A DNA stretch of 64,000 bases from Adiantum capillus-veneris. Its lineage: Eukaryota > Streptophyta > Polypodiopsida > Polypodiales > Pteridaceae. The notes under the pieces were generated by a model, which saw only the letters and a program-made list of their open reading frames with translations, did not search any database and was not told the DNA's origin. Positions 47,786 to 60,263 of this stretch are shown here, piece by piece. Numbering within the stretch: position 1 is the first letter of the stretch; each line of letters starts with the position of its first letter. The position numbers were made by a program, and so were the translations under genes. The DNA lies in assembly GCA_014529385.2 (NCBI GenBank), contig CM043962.1, positions 48,822,098-48,886,097 on the forward strand, read 5' to 3'.

Positions 47786-50159
47786 AGAAGAATGTTTTTT
47801 TACCAAAAGGAAGACCGTGCAAATGCTTTTAAGAAATATATTGTCATTAAGAAGAGAATGGGATCTAGGAGGGCCTCTTTATTTGGCAGTTTAAGGAAGT
47901 CAAACCTTTAGTATTAAGAAAGTAATCAAATGATAGCTATTGAATTCAAACTGGCAAGACAACTATCTTATTTGAATTCAAAGTTTCCCCCCGAAATGGA
48001 ATTTAAAATCTAGCAAAGTAAAACCATATCATGTAGCATATCTATGGAAAGAGCTTGACGCGTAGATTGCAGAACTATGATCTCCGCTCAAATCGAATAT
48101 CATATCTGGGGGTTATGGAAGGCCAAAAATCATAAAATTTTCCACCTCCTTTTTGGCAAGAAAAGTGCATCCTTTGACCACTCTCACACATCTCTTACAC
48201 ACCCACCATTCTTGCACACATGGCGTACATCTATTCGTCTAAATGTTAATCACCTCCATACGCTCATGGCAAATAAAGAGGCCCTCCTACACTCCATCCT
48301 CTTCCTAATGGCATGTTTTATGCATACCCTCACATGCACTAGCTAGCCATGTTGTGCTTTGAAAGTAAGCAAACCTTGAATTTTGATTTGTCTCTTTGTT
48401 ATCCATATGGAACATTCTAAATACTCCATCTATCAAAGTAGAAGGTATTTTGACAGTGTAGAAAAATATTTTCTGTTTTGCCCCCTACCACCATGTTTAA
48501 AGCACCAAAAGTGAATTACATTTTCACCAAATGTGACAAGAGTGGGGATCATGATGGTTGCAAGGACCTCATCATTAATAAAATATTTTCAATTTGATCC
48601 TTTAATTTATTTAAAATCTATTAAACAAGATTGATGGACTTCTATGGAGAAACAACAATAAGATGTATTTAACAACATCAATAGAATTGTGGTGAGAATA
48701 CGTGTGTCAAAAAGATAGACCATTTTGTGATTCACTTACAAAATATGTGTCTTCCAACCATATTTAATACTAGTGTGACAGACCGGCCTATGGGCCATTT
48801 TGTTTTTGTTTCTTTGTCCACTTTGCATTCAAAATAATATTAAAAAAGAAAACAAAACAACAAAACCACATCTAATTTATGCCATGAAGCAGCCACATTA
48901 TGAGAGAGAGAGAGAGAGAGAGCCAACATATAAACCAAAGTACTGCTACACTTAAATTTTTTAACAAAGGTTCCTTGAGTAATATCTTCATTAAGAAAAG
49001 GTGCTCAAGTCAAACTTTTGCATAATCTCATATGCCTTCATGATTCAAACATAAGTGATTAACTCTAGGGAGAAACTCTCCATCAAGAACCATCGTCCAT
49101 CTTCCAGAAGAACTTATGGGGAGTATGAAGCTTGAAAAGAAGTGGCTCTGGTTGGTATCAATACATAGTTTTCTTTAGGAAGGTTAGACCGCCCTTACAT
49201 TTTCTCACCAAAGGCCATAGATTGCATAAAGGAAGCTCAACAATGGAAGTGCTACCTATTTTTTTCAAGCTTGCCTTCAAGAATGCCTCTAATAGGCTTA
49301 TGGACGACCAACATTGGCCTCGCTTGCTAAAAGTGGCTTGTGTATTAGTCAAACAAGTTGTAATATTTGCGTTCATCCATATGTATAAATTGATATTGTT
49401 TTGTAGCTCCATGTTCCTATGCTCTTTGCTAGCCTTATGCTTCAACTGAAAGGCTTTGCTAGTCGGTATAAAAATTGAAACATGCTTTTGTACTTGTTTC
49501 CAATATGAACTAGGACTTTTGTTATCCAAAATTTACGTGTTTGGGACATAGAGTCTACATACGTTACTAGAGGATTATTATAGTCTATACAAATTACCTT
49601 GTTTGTTTTGAAACACGGTAGCTTGATAATCTATGATGTATTTTTTTTAATTGACTCATGGAGATAGATCAAAACATCATTAAAGGCAAGTAGTAAGGGT
49701 AAACATGGAGGGAGAATTTGATGATGCCTCTAAGGAATAAAAATATTTCTTGCTCACTTTGCATGCTCACCTTTTTGTGCTTGCTTGGATTTGTGCACTC
49801 ACCATAATAGCTACCTCTACTTGTGGCATAAGGACATTACAACAAGGATTGGCATCAAGGACCACAACTATAGAGATGTTAGTCAAGTTCTTGTAGAGCA
49901 ATTTGACTCAACAACGATAAAAAAGAATATACTTGAATGGATTCAAGCCAAAGCATATTTGTGGATGCGTGGATCATTCAAATGTTAGAGCTTGAACAAA
50001 GAGGGCTACATCCTAGACAAATCAATGGAGCTAATGTCATGAAGTACTCCACATTATTAAAGATGTTAGCAGATATACAATTGACAACCAATCAGATTGA
50101 ACTCAAATCAAATTTTGTCAATCAACATCAACAGCCATCAATGCCCACAAAATTTCATG
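47786..50159. other. Unassigned intergenic DNA with a short (GA)n
   Basis: AT-rich. (GA)n at 48902-48922. Frames near 49132 and 49785 lack recognisable motifs. Confidence 0.5.
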
Positions 50160-50300
50160 TAATGTGGCAGATACAAATCTCAACAAAGCAATCATCCTAG
50201 GTGTATCTTGGATGCAAACATACAAAGCAATTCTAGATTGGCAAGAGGGCACCTTAAAGTTCAAACTAAACAACACCTCTTATGTCACTCGTGGATAACG
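50160..50300 (+). pseudogene. Gypsy retropepsin C-terminal scrap
   Basis: The frame NKAIILGVSWMQTYKAILDW followed by EGTLKFKL matches the C-terminal ILG-x-PW segment of plant gypsy proteases. It ends at a stop near 50298. No RT follows. Confidence 0.5.
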
Positions 50301-51545
50301 ATCCATGTTCCCTTACCTCAAAATTAGAAGAAATTTCAGCTAGGGAATGTTCTTAAAAGTGCCCAGTCACTGCATCAATCATAGTCCAAAAATGTTGCAA
50401 AACATGGATCGCGATCCATGTCCCCAACTATGCCAGAATCATGCCAAATTTCACCTAAAAAAGATCACAGTATGGGGAACGTGCCCTTCAAATTTTAGTC
50501 AAAATAGACTTCTCTAGACCCAAAGACCCAAAATCTTCAGATTTCACTACAAATGGTCATTTTGACCCATGCAAAGAAAAATTGATCCAAACACCAAAGT
50601 TTATGACCAACAACTTGGGGGACTTGTCTAGATGCTTTCCCTCCAGTTTAGTACAATTTGGGCCCAAAACATGGATCACAATCTGTGTACCCCAGGAGAA
50701 AAATTGGCCAACTTAGAGTTCATATTGTGTGCAAGTGTAGTGGTCATCAAATGGTCAACAAATTGTGCAAAGTTGTTTGACTTTCAAGAGCTGAGCAGTT
50801 TCAAAGAGTTAAAGTACAAAGTTAGCATTTCTCAGAGAGCAAAGTTTGAATGTGAACTTATGACATGCCTATAAGTTTTAAAGGGAAGCCAAAAATGCCT
50901 GCAAAAAATGCAAATCTTGTCAGCTCTACCAAGAAGGTCAGTTAGACTCAGATTGAAGCAAAAATTGACAAACCATTAAACTTGGGGGTGAATGACAGTA
51001 TCCAAGTATCAGGTCAGCGAAAATCAGCACTCATTAGCCACACAAATCAATTAAAGTGGGATCCAAAAAAGCAATATAATCAAAGTCAAAAAAATTAGGC
51101 CATAAACTAAGAATTTGGGTAAACTTAGAAAAGGTAGATCCAAATGTGAAAGGATAATACTAGTGTGCTAGGATACGCTATAGAAACATGCCCACCAAGT
51201 TTCACCTCAAAATGTGACCAAACATGGATCATGATCCATGTACCATTTTAGCATCTCAGGACTAAAACCAAGCCATTAGGTGCCACGTGCCATTTAAAGC
51301 CTAACCTTGAAGTTTCAAGCCATTTGAACATCAAAACCCTTGTGAAGAATCCAAAAATCTCTAAGTCTACGAAAATTTTCCAAAATTTGTCTTAAAACCC
51401 AAACCAATGATCCAAGTCACAACTCAAACCAATGCTCCAAGTCACAAGATTTTTCACCCATATCATCTCTTAAGCATGCTAAATCAGATGGTGAAGATAT
51501 CATCTCAAAACGTGTTCCAACATGGATCTCAATCTATGTACCTCT
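50291..51545. repeat. Dispersed palindromic motif CATGGATCGCGATCCATG
   Basis: Perfect at about 50403-50420. Related forms lie near 50291-50308 (half), 50670-50690, 51223-51241 (catggatcatgatccatg, perfect) and 51520-51541, mostly preceded by a run such as caaaatgtgaccaaa and followed by gtacc or gtcccc. Gaps of about 268, 552 and 296 bp suggest a decayed repeat of roughly 280 bp. No gene recognised in this stretch. Confidence 0.65.
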
Positions 51546-51742
51546 ACTCAAGAATTGACTTGAAATAGTTTGACCTAGTGCCCCTAGTTATCTTAGTCAC
51601 ATAGGTGAAGTTTGGTCAAATTTGGAACTATTTTGCTTAAGCTATGCTCATTTTTCATTTTATAATCAAGTTTGCATTATTTCAACTTTTCACAACTTTT
51701 GAATCAACTTCAAAGCCCTAAATAGTTGATTTTTTTGTAGCA

Positions 51743-52115
51743 GAATGCCGCACAGAAAAGCCCAAAAGGAGTGGAGGCAGCACTCTACTTGTTTGATCGT
51801 ACTTCAGTGGATGAGAAAGAGCCGGATCACTATGGAAAGTTACTGTCACACATGTGTAATAGCACGTGTATGCTAATTGCCAATAGTGTATCTTTGTGGA
51901 GTGGAATCGATGGATTTACATGTAGAAAACATAATGGGGATAGTGTGATTGACTATATGCTACTCTGCAAAGCCATCATGCATTGCATAAAGAGTTTTAT
52001 GCTTGGCCAATGGACCCCAGAATGAGATCATCAGACCTTATGTGTTGACCTTGCATATGGAGAAGCAACTAAGCATGATAATCTCTACTAGAGGGAAGAT
52101 AAGTTCTCACTATGT
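51743..52115 (+). pseudogene. LINE endonuclease fragment (copy 3)
   Basis: Matches 62135-62475 closely: LFDRTSVDEKEPDHYGKLLS, SLWSGIDGFTCRKHNGDS and VIDYMLL, ending at TGA 52023-52025 where the fuller copy reads ESDHRTL. DNA similarity continues to about 52115. It is the C-terminal half of an EEP-type endonuclease only. Confidence 0.8.
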
Positions 52116-52539
52116 ATGTAACAGATGAAGAGCTTGTTCATATCCCAATAAATATTTTAATCGGTGGCAAGTTTCAAGCTGCCGATGGAACAAATGTCAA
52201 AGCTACATCTTTCGTAAAGAGTTATGGACATTACCTTAAAAACCTAAAGTCCTGGACAGTGCCAGGTGCCTTCAATTGGATAGCTTCTTTAGGCTACCTC
52301 TATGGGGAACGGAATTCCAAAGAGCCCAGGAACTCATGAACTCAATTTAGTACAAGGGAGAGGCCACACTGATCGACAAGAGGGAGCTAGAGTCAGAGCC
52401 ATGCAGGTCATCACTCGATACCTGTATGAGGAGTGTCATCGTGGCTCTAGCCCTAGTGGTATGCTTGTTGCAGACGCACTAGAGCAGTTACAGTGTGAGC
52501 CAATGGGCATATGTTCAGAGCAATCTTCTCTAACCTCTT
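52116..52539. other. Unassigned, left of copia W
   Basis: A short plus frame 52112-52339 (VHIPINILIGGKF) has no known motif. It ends at the W target duplication. Confidence 0.5.
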
Positions 52540-52544
52540 GTATA

Positions 52545-52736
52545 TGAAGGAGTACGAGCGGAAGTGCGACACGAGAGAGAGTGCGAGAAGAAGAGCACGA
52601 CGCTATGGTGAACTCGCTCTACTGTAATGTGTAGAGCATAGTGAGTTCTTATTAGGTTTTTACAAAAGAATATGTGTGCATACCTGGCGGCCCGCCCACT
52701 TACTTGGGCGACCACATTGGGCTTTATACCCCAACA
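52545..52736 (-). repeat. 3' LTR of copia W
   Basis: TGAAGGAGTACG to CCCCAACA on the plus strand. The purine tract at 52737-52747 (minus AAGTGGGAGGT) adjoins it. Confidence 0.95.
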
Positions 52737-52747
52737 ACCTCCCACTT
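52737..52747 (-). other. Polypurine tract of copia W
   Basis: Minus strand AAGTGGGAGGT directly before the LTR 5' end TGTTGGGG. Confidence 0.8.
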
Positions 52748-52825
52748 AAAGTCCAATGTGGTACTTTAAGTGTGAGAGAAGCTACTATACAAGCTAATAT
52801 ACAAGAGATGTAGAGAAGTGATGTA

Positions 52826-55800
52826 CTACCCTACACCTAACTGCTTGCGAAAATGCGCAAAGCTCTCTGAGGGAAGTCCTTTTGTAAGTAGATCAGCAGG
52901 ATTTTCTGTGGTGTGAACTTTGACAAGCTGAAGTTGCTTATCCTCGAGCATTTCCCTGATGAAATGATACTTCACATCCACATGCTTTGTCTTTGAGTGA
53001 TAAACTGGATTGCAAGCCAATTGTATAGCACTTTGACTATCACAATATAACACAGGCATCTCTTCTTTGATTCCCAAATCTGTTACTAGTCAATTAAGCC
53101 AAATTGATTCTTTGCATGCCTCTGATGCTGCAACATATTCAGCCTCTGTAGTAGACTAAGTAACACAATCTTGTAATCTAGAACGCCATGATACTACTCC
53201 ACCAGCCAATGTAAAGACATACCCTGACGTAGACCTTCGGTTGTCTAAGTCACATGCATAATATGAGTCTGTAAAACCCTTTACACTTAGCTCCTAACTC
53301 CCATAGCATATACGCATACTCTTTGTAGCTTTCAGGTATCTCAATATTCCTTTCACTGCCTCCCAATGTTTCTTGCCTGGGTTTGACATGTATCGACTTA
53401 CTACTCCCACTGCAAATGCAATGTATGGGCGAGTAGCAATCATTGTATACATCAAACTACCCACTGCAGACGCATATGGAATCTTATCCATTTCCACCTG
53501 TTCTTCCTCAGACACAGGACAATCTTGTTTGCTAAGTTTCACATATGGTGTCAGTGGAACACTCAGTGCCTTTTCCTTCTCCATATTGAAATGTTGCAAA
53601 ACCTTGTCAATATACTCTGTTTGAGATAACCAAATCAACTTCTTTGATCTGTCTCTCTCAATGCGCATACCAAGTATATGACTTGCCTCACCCATGTCTT
53701 TCATGTCAAACGATTTTGCCATCTTTCACTTCAAAGCTGAAATTTCTTCCAAGTGCTTGCAAGCAATCAACATGTCATCCACATACAAAATAAGGATCAG
53801 CCAACTGCCATCCTTAGCCTTCTTTGTATATAGACAGTGATCGAACTCACTACGTTTGTAGCCTTGAGAAAGCGTAAACTTGTGGAATTTATGGTACCAT
53901 GCCCTCGGTGATTGTTTTAAGCCATAAAGACTCTTTAACAACTGGCATACCCAATCTTCCTTGCCTTTCTCAACAAACCCTTCTGGCTGCTGAATGTAAA
54001 TTTCCACATCTAAATCACCATGCAAGAACGCTGTCTTGACATCCATTTGGTGCAACACCAAATCTAATATGGCAACCAATGCAAGAAAGCATCTCAATGT
54101 AGTGATCTTGACCACCGGAGAGAAGACTTCATCAAAGTCAATGCCTTGTTCTTGCTTAAAGCCCTTGGCAACAAGCCTTGCTTTGTACTTTGGCTGACTA
54201 TCATGAGCGTTGATCTTATACCTGTAAACCCATTTACAAGGTAGAGCCTTTTTGCCATGTGGTAATTTAACTAGCTTCCATGTCTTGTTTTTATGCAGAG
54301 CTGTCATCTCTAACTGCATGGCCAATTGCCAATTCCCGGAGTCCTTCATTTGTACTGCTTCCTTGTAACATGAAGGCTCATTGCAATCAGTCAACATGAC
54401 ATAATTCATAGATGGAACAAACCTATCAGGAGGTCGCGTGACACGTCCAGATCTACGCACAATAGGTGGCTCAGGCTCAGCCACAACCTGTGGTTCCACT
54501 CTATCCTGTCCTTGCTCCTCTTGAGCCCTGACATTTTGTCTTGCACGTGCAGGTCCATCTTCTTGGAAGACAACTCTTCTAATCTCCTCAACCCTCTCTG
54601 GTTTAGAATGATATTTGGATTCATTAAAGTGAACATCATTGCTGCGGACAACCTTTCTGGATTCGGGATCCCAAAGTCTGTACCCCATCTCACCAGAATT
54701 ACCATAGCCGAGAAAGATGCACTTTCTACTCTTTGGCTCAAGTTTGTTCCTAAATTCCTTTGGAACGTGAGTATATGCCTCACAGCCAAAAACTCTGAGA
54801 TGCTTGTATGAGGGCATTTTGCATGACCATACCATCTCTGGCACTGAATCCTTCTGCAAAACCTTGCTAGGAGATCTATTTACAAGATAAACGGCTGTTG
54901 ATACAGCTTCAGCCCAAAACCCATTTGGCAGCTGTGCATTAGACAACATACTTCTGACCTTCTCTTGTATGGTCCTATTCATCCTCTCAGCAACACCATT
55001 TTGAGGAGGATTGTAAGGAGCAGTAAGTTCACGTTTTATACCTTTTGACTCACAAAAGTCCTGAAAGGCCTTTGAAACATACTCTCCACCATTGTCAGTG
55101 CGTAATCATTTAAGCTTCTTGCCACTCTGATTCTCCACAAGTGTCACAAACGTTTTGAAAACACTAAACGCTTCATCCTTGTGCTTGAGAAAGTAAACCC
55201 ATACTTTCCTCGAGTAATCATCTATAAATGTCATAGAGTAAGAAGCTCCCCCTAGAGATAGGTTAGGCATAGGTCCACACAAATCACTATGAACAAGTGC
55301 CAACTGTGTATCTCTTCTACTGCTTCTATGCTTATGTGGCTACTGTGTTTGCTTACCATACAGACAATGTTCACAGAATTCAAAATCATTAAATGAAAAG
55401 CCAGGCAAATAACCAGAACGAGACAAGATTTCCATTCCCTTCTTGGACATATGTCCTAACCGGCTATGCCACAAAGAAACGTTCGGCTGCTCGGTTACAT
55501 TGATTACATTTTTAGAGACATTTGATACATAAATCATGTAAAGTCCTCCAGACTTTACTCCATGTGCTACTGTCATAGAACCCTTGGATATCTTCCACAT
55601 GTTCTGTCCAAAAGTGGTGACGTAGCCAACATCATCAAGTAAACCTGTGCTGATCAAGCTCTTTGTAATTGCGGGAACATGTCTCACATTCTTCGGCGTG
55701 AAAGAAGAGCCATTCTGAAACTTCAATTGAACATCTCCAACACCTAAGATCTCACATGTCTGCCCATTGCCTAGCCGAACATGATCTTTAGTGGTCACAT

Positions 55801-56806
55801 AAGAAGTAAACCACTCCTTGTTTGGAGACACATGAAGTGATGCCCCTGAGTCTATAATCCAGTCACTCAGTGCATTTCCATCAGATGCTGTAAGAAGAGC
55901 TGAGTCCATTGTATTCTTCAAGAAGTAGATGTCTCCTGACACTAGACTATCATCCTCTGCAACAGTGTTTGTCACATTTATTTCTTGAATCTTCATTGAG
56001 GACTTGTTCTTCTCACCATGGTCTTCAACTTTCTCTTTGCCTTTTTCTGCTTTCCATTCTCTACAGTCTCTTTTCATGTGACCCTTCTTGCCACAATGGT
56101 AGCATTCTATGTCACTCTTGCCTTTAGCACTGCGGGACTTGCTACGAGACTGATTCCTCTTTCCATCTTTGTACTTTTCTTTGGTCCTTCCCCTAACAAA
56201 TAAGGCTGTTCCTTTGCCTTTGTCCATTGTCTTTCTATTGGTTTCTTCAGTAAGCAGACTTCCTTCTACACCTGCTATGTTCAAACCATCTGGAGGTGCA
56301 GAATTACTCAAAGCTGTGCGAAAAGTGTCCCAACTTTCCGGCAATGTGATCAACAGGAACATAGCTCTAACAGGTTCATCAAACTTGACACCTTGAGATG
56401 ACAACTGACTATAGATTGTGTTGAATTCATTCAGATGATTGGACATAGGTGTCCCTTCTTTCATCTTCAAGTCAACAAGCTTTTTAAGCCAGTATACCTG
56501 TGAAGCTGCACTCTGCTTCTCATAAAGATCACTCAGCTTTAACCATGCTTGATAAGCTGACATCTCGTCTGCTACATTGAAGTAAACACTTTCTGCCAAA
56601 GTCATCATAATGGTAGAAAGTGCCAATTCATCCATTTCGCTCCATTCATCTTCGTCCATATCTTCTGGTTTTATCCCCTTGAGCTTTATAGGTTTTATCT
56701 GCTTCTTTTGTACCAACACGTGCCAAATCTGCTTCTTCCACAATGGAAAATTGGTTCCATCCAGCTTCTTGATATTGTAAAGAGCAGTGTCCTGTGATCC
56801 AGCCAT
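52826..56806 (-). pseudogene. Copia W Gag-Pol polyprotein, one frame with six stops
   Basis: ATG 56806 (MAGSQDTALYNIKKLDG), end 52826, about 1,326 codons, normal for copia. In order: UBN2-type gag, knuckle CYHCGKKGHMKRDC near 56100, protease IIDSGASLHVS near 55850, integrase zinc module (HSRLGH, CEHCLYG), core HSDLCGP, RTDNGGEY and PPQNGVAERMN (D, D, E), RT ALPCKWVYRYKI, MDVKTAFLHGDL, SLYGLKQSPRAWYH and YVDDMLIA (53774-53785), RNase H STTEAEYVAASEA and YCDSQSAIQLACN, and the terminal KHVDVKYHFIRE. Stops: TAG 55340-55342, TGA 55106-55108, TGA 53726-53728, TAG 53294-53296, TAG 53156-53158, TGA 53090-53092. No frameshift found. All catalytic motifs are kept. Confidence 0.93.
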
Positions 56807-57891
56807 AGCTACGCTTCACAGTAGTTTACTTTCCTGGGAAAAATTTGGCAGAGTTTCCCCTGTAAACTGACCTCTGAACCAATATCAACTTGTCAAATGA
56901 ACCAAGAAAGCTTCAGATTCTGCATAAATTTCGACAGAGTCTCCTTTGTAAAATGGCTCTGGTGTACTCAAAAACATACCAAAAAACAGCTCAAAAAACC
57001 ATTGTCTCTCTAACACTGTAAGCTGTGGGTAAACCTGTCCTGCACCTGTACTGTCTCTGATTGTCCTGTCACTGTCTTGTAAGCATAGACCGCGACAATG
57101 CCTCAACGGCAGTAAAGCAAAGACGCAATCCCAACTGTCTAACTCACAGTCAATACATCCTAGCTGCCTATCTAAGGGTGCTCGAGGGATCGCTCCAAGA
57201 CCTGTATCACCGAAAGGATCTCAACATTCGAGAATCCCCCAGCTCAATAAAACCTCACTCGACCCTCAACAAAGGCTGCAGTAAATCTGACAGTACATAG
57301 ACTTCCCACAAAGTCATACATCCACAAATTTCCCACTATATGCTGTAACCGCTGCGGCGGTTGTTTGCTCTGTGACTCACAGCCAGCAAACCCTCAACAG
57401 ACATACATCATCTCTGACAATACATCCCATGTGGAAGTACCTACAATGTCAGGATGAAATCTGGAATATCAAGCAGCAAACACAAGCTACCTAATGAACT
57501 AGTGGATGTCGCCTACAGTCTGTGTGTATATGCGCCCGTGTCGTATGTGACACGCCTCCAAGAACACTGAGCCGTCCTTTGATGTGTAGACAGCCACAAA
57601 TCAACACTCTGGGAGTGTCGATATCCTCAGCACCTGCAGTCGTAGGCCAAAAATCCCAAATTTGCAGAGTCAAATCTGCACCCGCTAAGACCACGTAGTC
57701 GAAAATGGCCTGCGCAGAACTTTGTCGAAGCCGAACGGTGACCGAGATGACCTCAGAATGAAATTCTGAGCACACCAAGTCCTTCGGGCTTACCCACGAG
57801 ATTTGGGGCTGTGTCTTCGCCTATCGAATTTCACTCCAATCTGAGTTGGTGACTCTAGCCTCCTGCATTGCTGCCCCGAGCCTCGATCTGA
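56807..57891 (-). other. 1.1-kb untranslated leader of copia W
   Basis: No conserved frame. Much longer than the few hundred bases or less usual for copia leaders. It may hold packaging or translation signals (inference). Confidence 0.5.
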
Positions 57892-57903
57892 GCTCTGATA
57901 CCA
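57892..57903 (-). other. PBS of copia W
   Basis: Minus strand TGGTATCAGAGC, exact, 2 bp inside the 5' LTR. Confidence 0.95.
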
Positions 57904-57905
57904 GT

Positions 57906-58097
57906 TGAAGGAGTACGAGCGGAAGTGCGACGCGAGAGAGAGTGCGAGAAGAAGAGCACGACGATATGGTGAACTCGCTCTACTGTAATGTGTAGAGCAT
58001 AGTGAGTTCTTATTAGGTTTTTACAAAAGAATATGTGTACATACCTGGCGGCCCGCCCACTTACTTGGGTGACCACATTGGGCTTTATACCCCAACA
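57906..58097 (-). repeat. 5' LTR of copia W
   Basis: Same termini as the 3' LTR with 4 substitutions in 192 bp; GTATA follows at 58098-58102. Confidence 0.95.
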
Positions 58098-58329
58098 GTA
58101 TATACTAGTTGTAGGCTAGTCTTCTCGCCACTTATCGACACACAGCCTTTAGTGGAAGAATGTTAGGTAAAGGCAGTGTGCCTCATCGTGCTTTGCCCGT
58201 GTCCGTCGAGAAGTGTCTGGTTGCCCATATTTATCTCCTTATTCTTTATACATACAAAGTATAAGGAACTCTCACTCATTCTCACAATGTGCTCATATAG
58301 TGAGATTCTAGAGCTCCACCCACATCTTG

Positions 58330-58466
<137 letters not shown>

Positions 58467-58824
58467 TGAAAGCTCTCTACCTGCGGTTTGAAACCCTAAG
58501 GAAGCCTCAAGCGAGTCTCCCTCTGGGCGAGGGCGGCCCTGTGGGGGGCGTCACTGCGCCTGCAATGCTCAAGAACAGAGCCTAATAGCTTGTTGTCACT
58601 CCCGCCAACCTGCCCAAGGCTCGAGCTCCATTGAAGCTCTCGTTGCTGTCTCTCTTGTCGACATCGACACCAACCTCCTGCCGCACCTGCCGACACACAC
58701 CTGCTGCCGACCCGACTACAGAGAGCCCCTTGTCGCTGACCCACTACACAGAGAGCCATTCACTTAATTGAAATTAAACCTAAGCCTCACTTTAAACTAA
58801 AATAAGCCCTGTTTTCTTGTCTCG

Positions 58825-59475
58825 GTGCCTACCATGGACACTGGGCCCTCATCTCGAGGGAAGCCCACATTTGTTGGCATGATGGCAACACCCCCAAAGG
58901 TGGACAGTATGGCCCGGTTGCATAATGAAGTCGATAGACTTTGCAAGGAAAACAGAGCTTTGAAGGAAAGGCTCGGAGCCATCGAGTCTCGACTCACCAC
59001 AATGGAGAACATCAACAAGGGAGAGATGGAAGAGAAGGAAATCAAGCCCAATACGGAGGTAAACATCACCCTCATATAGAAGGTCAAGACTCAAGTGCAG
59101 GATGCCATCTTCCACAAAGTTGAAGTTCGTATCGTGTCCACGCTACACGAAAAATGGTGACAAGATGCTCTTGGTCTAAATGTTCACATCGGCGGGCTCC
59201 CGAGTTATTGGCAAGGAAAGGAGGACCCCAAGTTCCATGAGTCCTTCGATCGCATCCGAACAACAACCCCTGTGATACAATGGGATCCAACAACAATCAC
59301 CACTCTTGCTCACGAGCATCACACCAACCATGCAATTCTTACCTTCAAGACCAAAGCAGATCGAGTTAAGCTCCTTGAGCAATCAAATCTTCTCAAGGAC
59401 ACAAAAATTTGGTTTGTTGAAGATCTTACACCCACCCAACTCAAACAGAAGAAGGCTGAACTCCAAAAGATGTGA
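58825..59475 (+). pseudogene. LINE-like ORF1, copy 1
   Basis: MPTMDTGPSSRGKPTFVG, coiled-coil segment MARLHNEVDRLCKENRALKE then RLGAIESRLTTMEN, and a nucleic-acid-binding-like domain (LNVHIGGLPSYWQGKEDPKF, HHTNHAILTFKTKADRVKLL). In-frame TAG at 59077 and TGA at 59158. It ends early at 59475 relative to copy 2. Confidence 0.7.
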
Positions 59476-59713
59476 GAAGCGCACACAGCCGGGAAATGGG
59501 CAGTGTATCGACGAGGTAAAGCCATCATCTAGGAGTTCCAAACTCCCAAATCTGCTCTCTCCTCCTCACCTACCTCATCTTAGGTTTTGTTTTGTTCATC
59601 CCACCTTATCTTTTTCACCCTTTTTTTTCTCTCTCCACCCTTCGATGGACCCTCATTCCTTAACTAATATGTATCAAACGGAATCCTTTGTACTGTTTTG
59701 CTTCTAGTCCCAT

Positions 59714-59729
59714 AGGTCATATATGACCT
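59714..59729. other. 16-bp palindrome in the LINE-like 3' tail, copy 1
   Basis: AGGTCATATATGACCT, a perfect palindrome, about 15 bp from the element end. The same position in copy 2 (62482-62497) has one mismatch. Confidence 0.8.
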
Positions 59730-59755
59730 TCGTGGACGATAATTCAATCTATCTA

Positions 59756-59904
<149 letters not shown>

Positions 59905-60263
59905 TTGAAAGCTCTCTTCCTGTGGTTCGAAACCCTAAGGAAGCCTCAAGCGAGTCTCCCTCTGGGCGAGGGTGGGCCTGTGGGGGGCGTCACTGCACCT
60001 GCAACGCTCAAGAACAAATCCTAATAGCTTGCTGTCGCTCCCGTAGACCTCCCCAAGGCTTGAGCTCCATTGAAGCTCTCGTTGCTGTCGCTCCTGTCGA
60101 CATCGACACCAACCTCCTGCCGCACCTGCTGACACACACCTGCTGCCGACCCGACTACACAGAGCCCCTTGTCGCTGACCCACTACACAGAGAGCCATTC
60201 ACTTAATTGAAATTAAACCTAAGCCTCACTTTAAACTAAAATAAGTCATTTTTTCCTGTCTGA

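Larger units (their letters stand above)
52545..58097 (-). mobile_element. Copia element W, structurally complete (5.55 kb)
   Basis: LTRs 52545-52736 and 57906-58097 (192 bp each, 4 differences by hand count, about 97.9% identity), 5-bp duplication GTATA (52540-52544, 58098-58102), exact Met-tRNA PBS at 57892-57903, and a purine tract beside the 3' LTR. Gag-protease-integrase-RT-RNase H lie in one frame on the minus strand. The leader between PBS and gag is about 1.1 kb. It is the youngest-looking intact unit in the window, disabled only by nonsense changes. Confidence 0.95.

Noticed and set aside
52826..56806. RNA editing (U to C) or stop-codon reassignment rescuing the TAG/TGA stops
   Set aside because: U-to-C editing is known from organelles of some seed-free plants, not from nuclear retrotransposons. 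The ordinary TAA/TAG/TGA ends of other frames argue against reassignment. Mutational decay is simpler.
58496..58759. Minus-strand 87-residue protein upstream of LINE ORF1
   Set aside because: Occurs in both copies only because the 5' region is repeated; no motif, and antisense to the element.
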